Shown here piece after piece: positions 5,756 to 6,061 of a stretch of 6,061 nucleotides of DNA. Position numbers and translations under genes: made by a program. The notes beneath the pieces were generated by a model that saw nothing but the letters and a program-made list of their open reading frames with translations, was not told where the DNA came from and searched no databases. The stretch is from Verrucomicrobiota bacterium (GTDB taxonomy: Bacteria; Verrucomicrobiota; Verrucomicrobiia; Chthoniobacterales; JAFAMB01), in assembly GCA_019236035.1 (NCBI GenBank), contig JAFAJU010000487.1, positions 1-6,061 on the forward strand, written 5' to 3'. Numbering within the stretch: position 1 is the stretch's first letter; each line of letters begins with the position of its first letter.

Positions 5756-6061
5756 AAATTGGGTGCTTCTCTAAGGAACCTTTTCATCTTGGTTTGCCTG
5801 GCAAAACAATTAGGCAGAGCTGGCAACCTCGCTCAATCAATTATTTGTTGCCCCGCCAGGCCGGATGCGCCGGCGATATCCAGTGAAATACCCGCCGGCG
5901 CCGCGTACCGGACAAGAGGTAGCAATTACACTCAGGAGGTTCTTTCTTGGTTTTCATAACATGTTGCGAAACGGGCAACAATAGAACTGAGCCGTGGCGC
6001 ATCAATCCCTTGCGAGCGAACGCGGAAGATCGGTCGTTCAACGCACCCAAACAGAGACCGA
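5756..6061. other. Leader and intergenic region upstream of the kinase operon
   Basis: About 300 bp without a confident gene. It should hold the kinase operon promoter, but I find no good -35/-10 pair. It contains the palindrome and direct repeats listed separately, two CGCCGGCG octamers (5868-5875, 5893-5900), and a 6-bp-stem hairpin TGTTGC/GCAACA (5962-5980). On the plus strand AGGAGG (5934-5939) lies 7 nt before a TTG (5947) whose frame stays open to the window end (38 codons). This could be the start of a divergent gene but cannot be decided here. Confidence 0.5.
5793..5826. promoter_or_regulatory. Candidate regulatory site upstream of the kinase/LytTR operon
   Basis: A 13-bp palindrome, TTTGCC-T-GGCAAA (5793-5805), lies about 40 bp before the kinase start. 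It overlaps one of two exact CTGGCAA direct repeats (5798-5804 and 5820-5826; TTGCCAG on the operon strand) that are 22 bp apart from start to start. LytTR regulators bind direct repeats with a period near two helical turns, so autoregulation is plausible. The repeats are seen directly; the function is inferred. Confidence 0.35.

Noticed and set aside
5759..5959. Plus-strand TTG-initiated 66-codon frame overlapping the kinase leader
   Set aside because: The nearest AGGAGG is about 20 nt upstream, too far for a ribosome site, and the product has no recognisable features.
5845..5981. 9-bp inverted repeat TTGTTGCCC (5845-5853) / GGGCAACAA (5973-5981)
   Set aside because: The arms are short and 119 bp apart, with no supporting context; chance is likely.
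5841..6050. Minus-strand frame of 69 codons upstream of the kinase, with an inner ATG at 5957
   Set aside because: It has no Shine-Dalgarno before either start and no recognisable sequence. It ends well before the kinase; treated as non-coding leader, though a leader peptide cannot be fully excluded.

Overview
The window carries four complete protein genes, all on the minus strand, and the 3' end of a fifth gene on the plus strand. It looks like chromosomal DNA of a Gram-negative-type soil or freshwater bacterium of moderately high GC. The short GAA/GGA-triloop palindromes between 2838 and 3030 resemble intergenic repeats I associate with Verrucomicrobiota (Udaeobacter/Chthoniobacter/Pedosphaera-like). 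An OpgC-like protein, a Tat-exported sugar-binding protein and a LytS/LytTR pair would also fit Acidobacteriota. The phylum is an inference. I see no rRNA, tRNA, CRISPR array, transposase or phage gene.

Left part (1-691): the C-terminal part of an OpgC-like membrane acyltransferase (plus strand, cut by the window edge). A roughly 200-bp convergent gap follows, with a perfect 12-bp inverted repeat whose right arm overlaps the stop codon of the next gene.

Centre-left (689-2776): a Tat-signal periplasmic sugar-binding protein of the ribose/xylose ABC-transporter type, preceded on the same strand by a FadR/FCD-type GntR regulator. Between them lie a good sigma70-like promoter (TTGTCA-N18-TATCAT) and, at the predicted transcription start, a 7-bp inverted repeat (AGGTCAT-N7-ATGACCT). 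The simplest reading is that the regulator represses the binding-protein gene and is released by a small acid or sugar-acid ligand. No permease or ATPase gene is present in the window.

Middle (about 2777-3032): a gene-free stretch with several short hairpins, including two identical 13-bp palindromes and an 8-bp-stem hairpin.

Right part (3033-5755): a two-component system made of a multi-pass membrane LytS/YehU-class histidine kinase and a LytTR response regulator. They are joined by an ATGA stop/start overlap, which fixes the regulator start. Upstream (5756-6061) is a leader with a TTTGCC-T-GGCAAA palindrome and two TTGCCAG direct repeats 22 bp apart, a period compatible with LytTR binding. 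The edge also holds an open plus-strand frame with a perfect Shine-Dalgarno that cannot be judged from this window.

Nothing here amounts to a demonstrably new system. The most useful leads are the operator/promoter architecture of the binding-protein gene, the orphan status of that protein, and the possible autoregulatory site of the LytTR pair.
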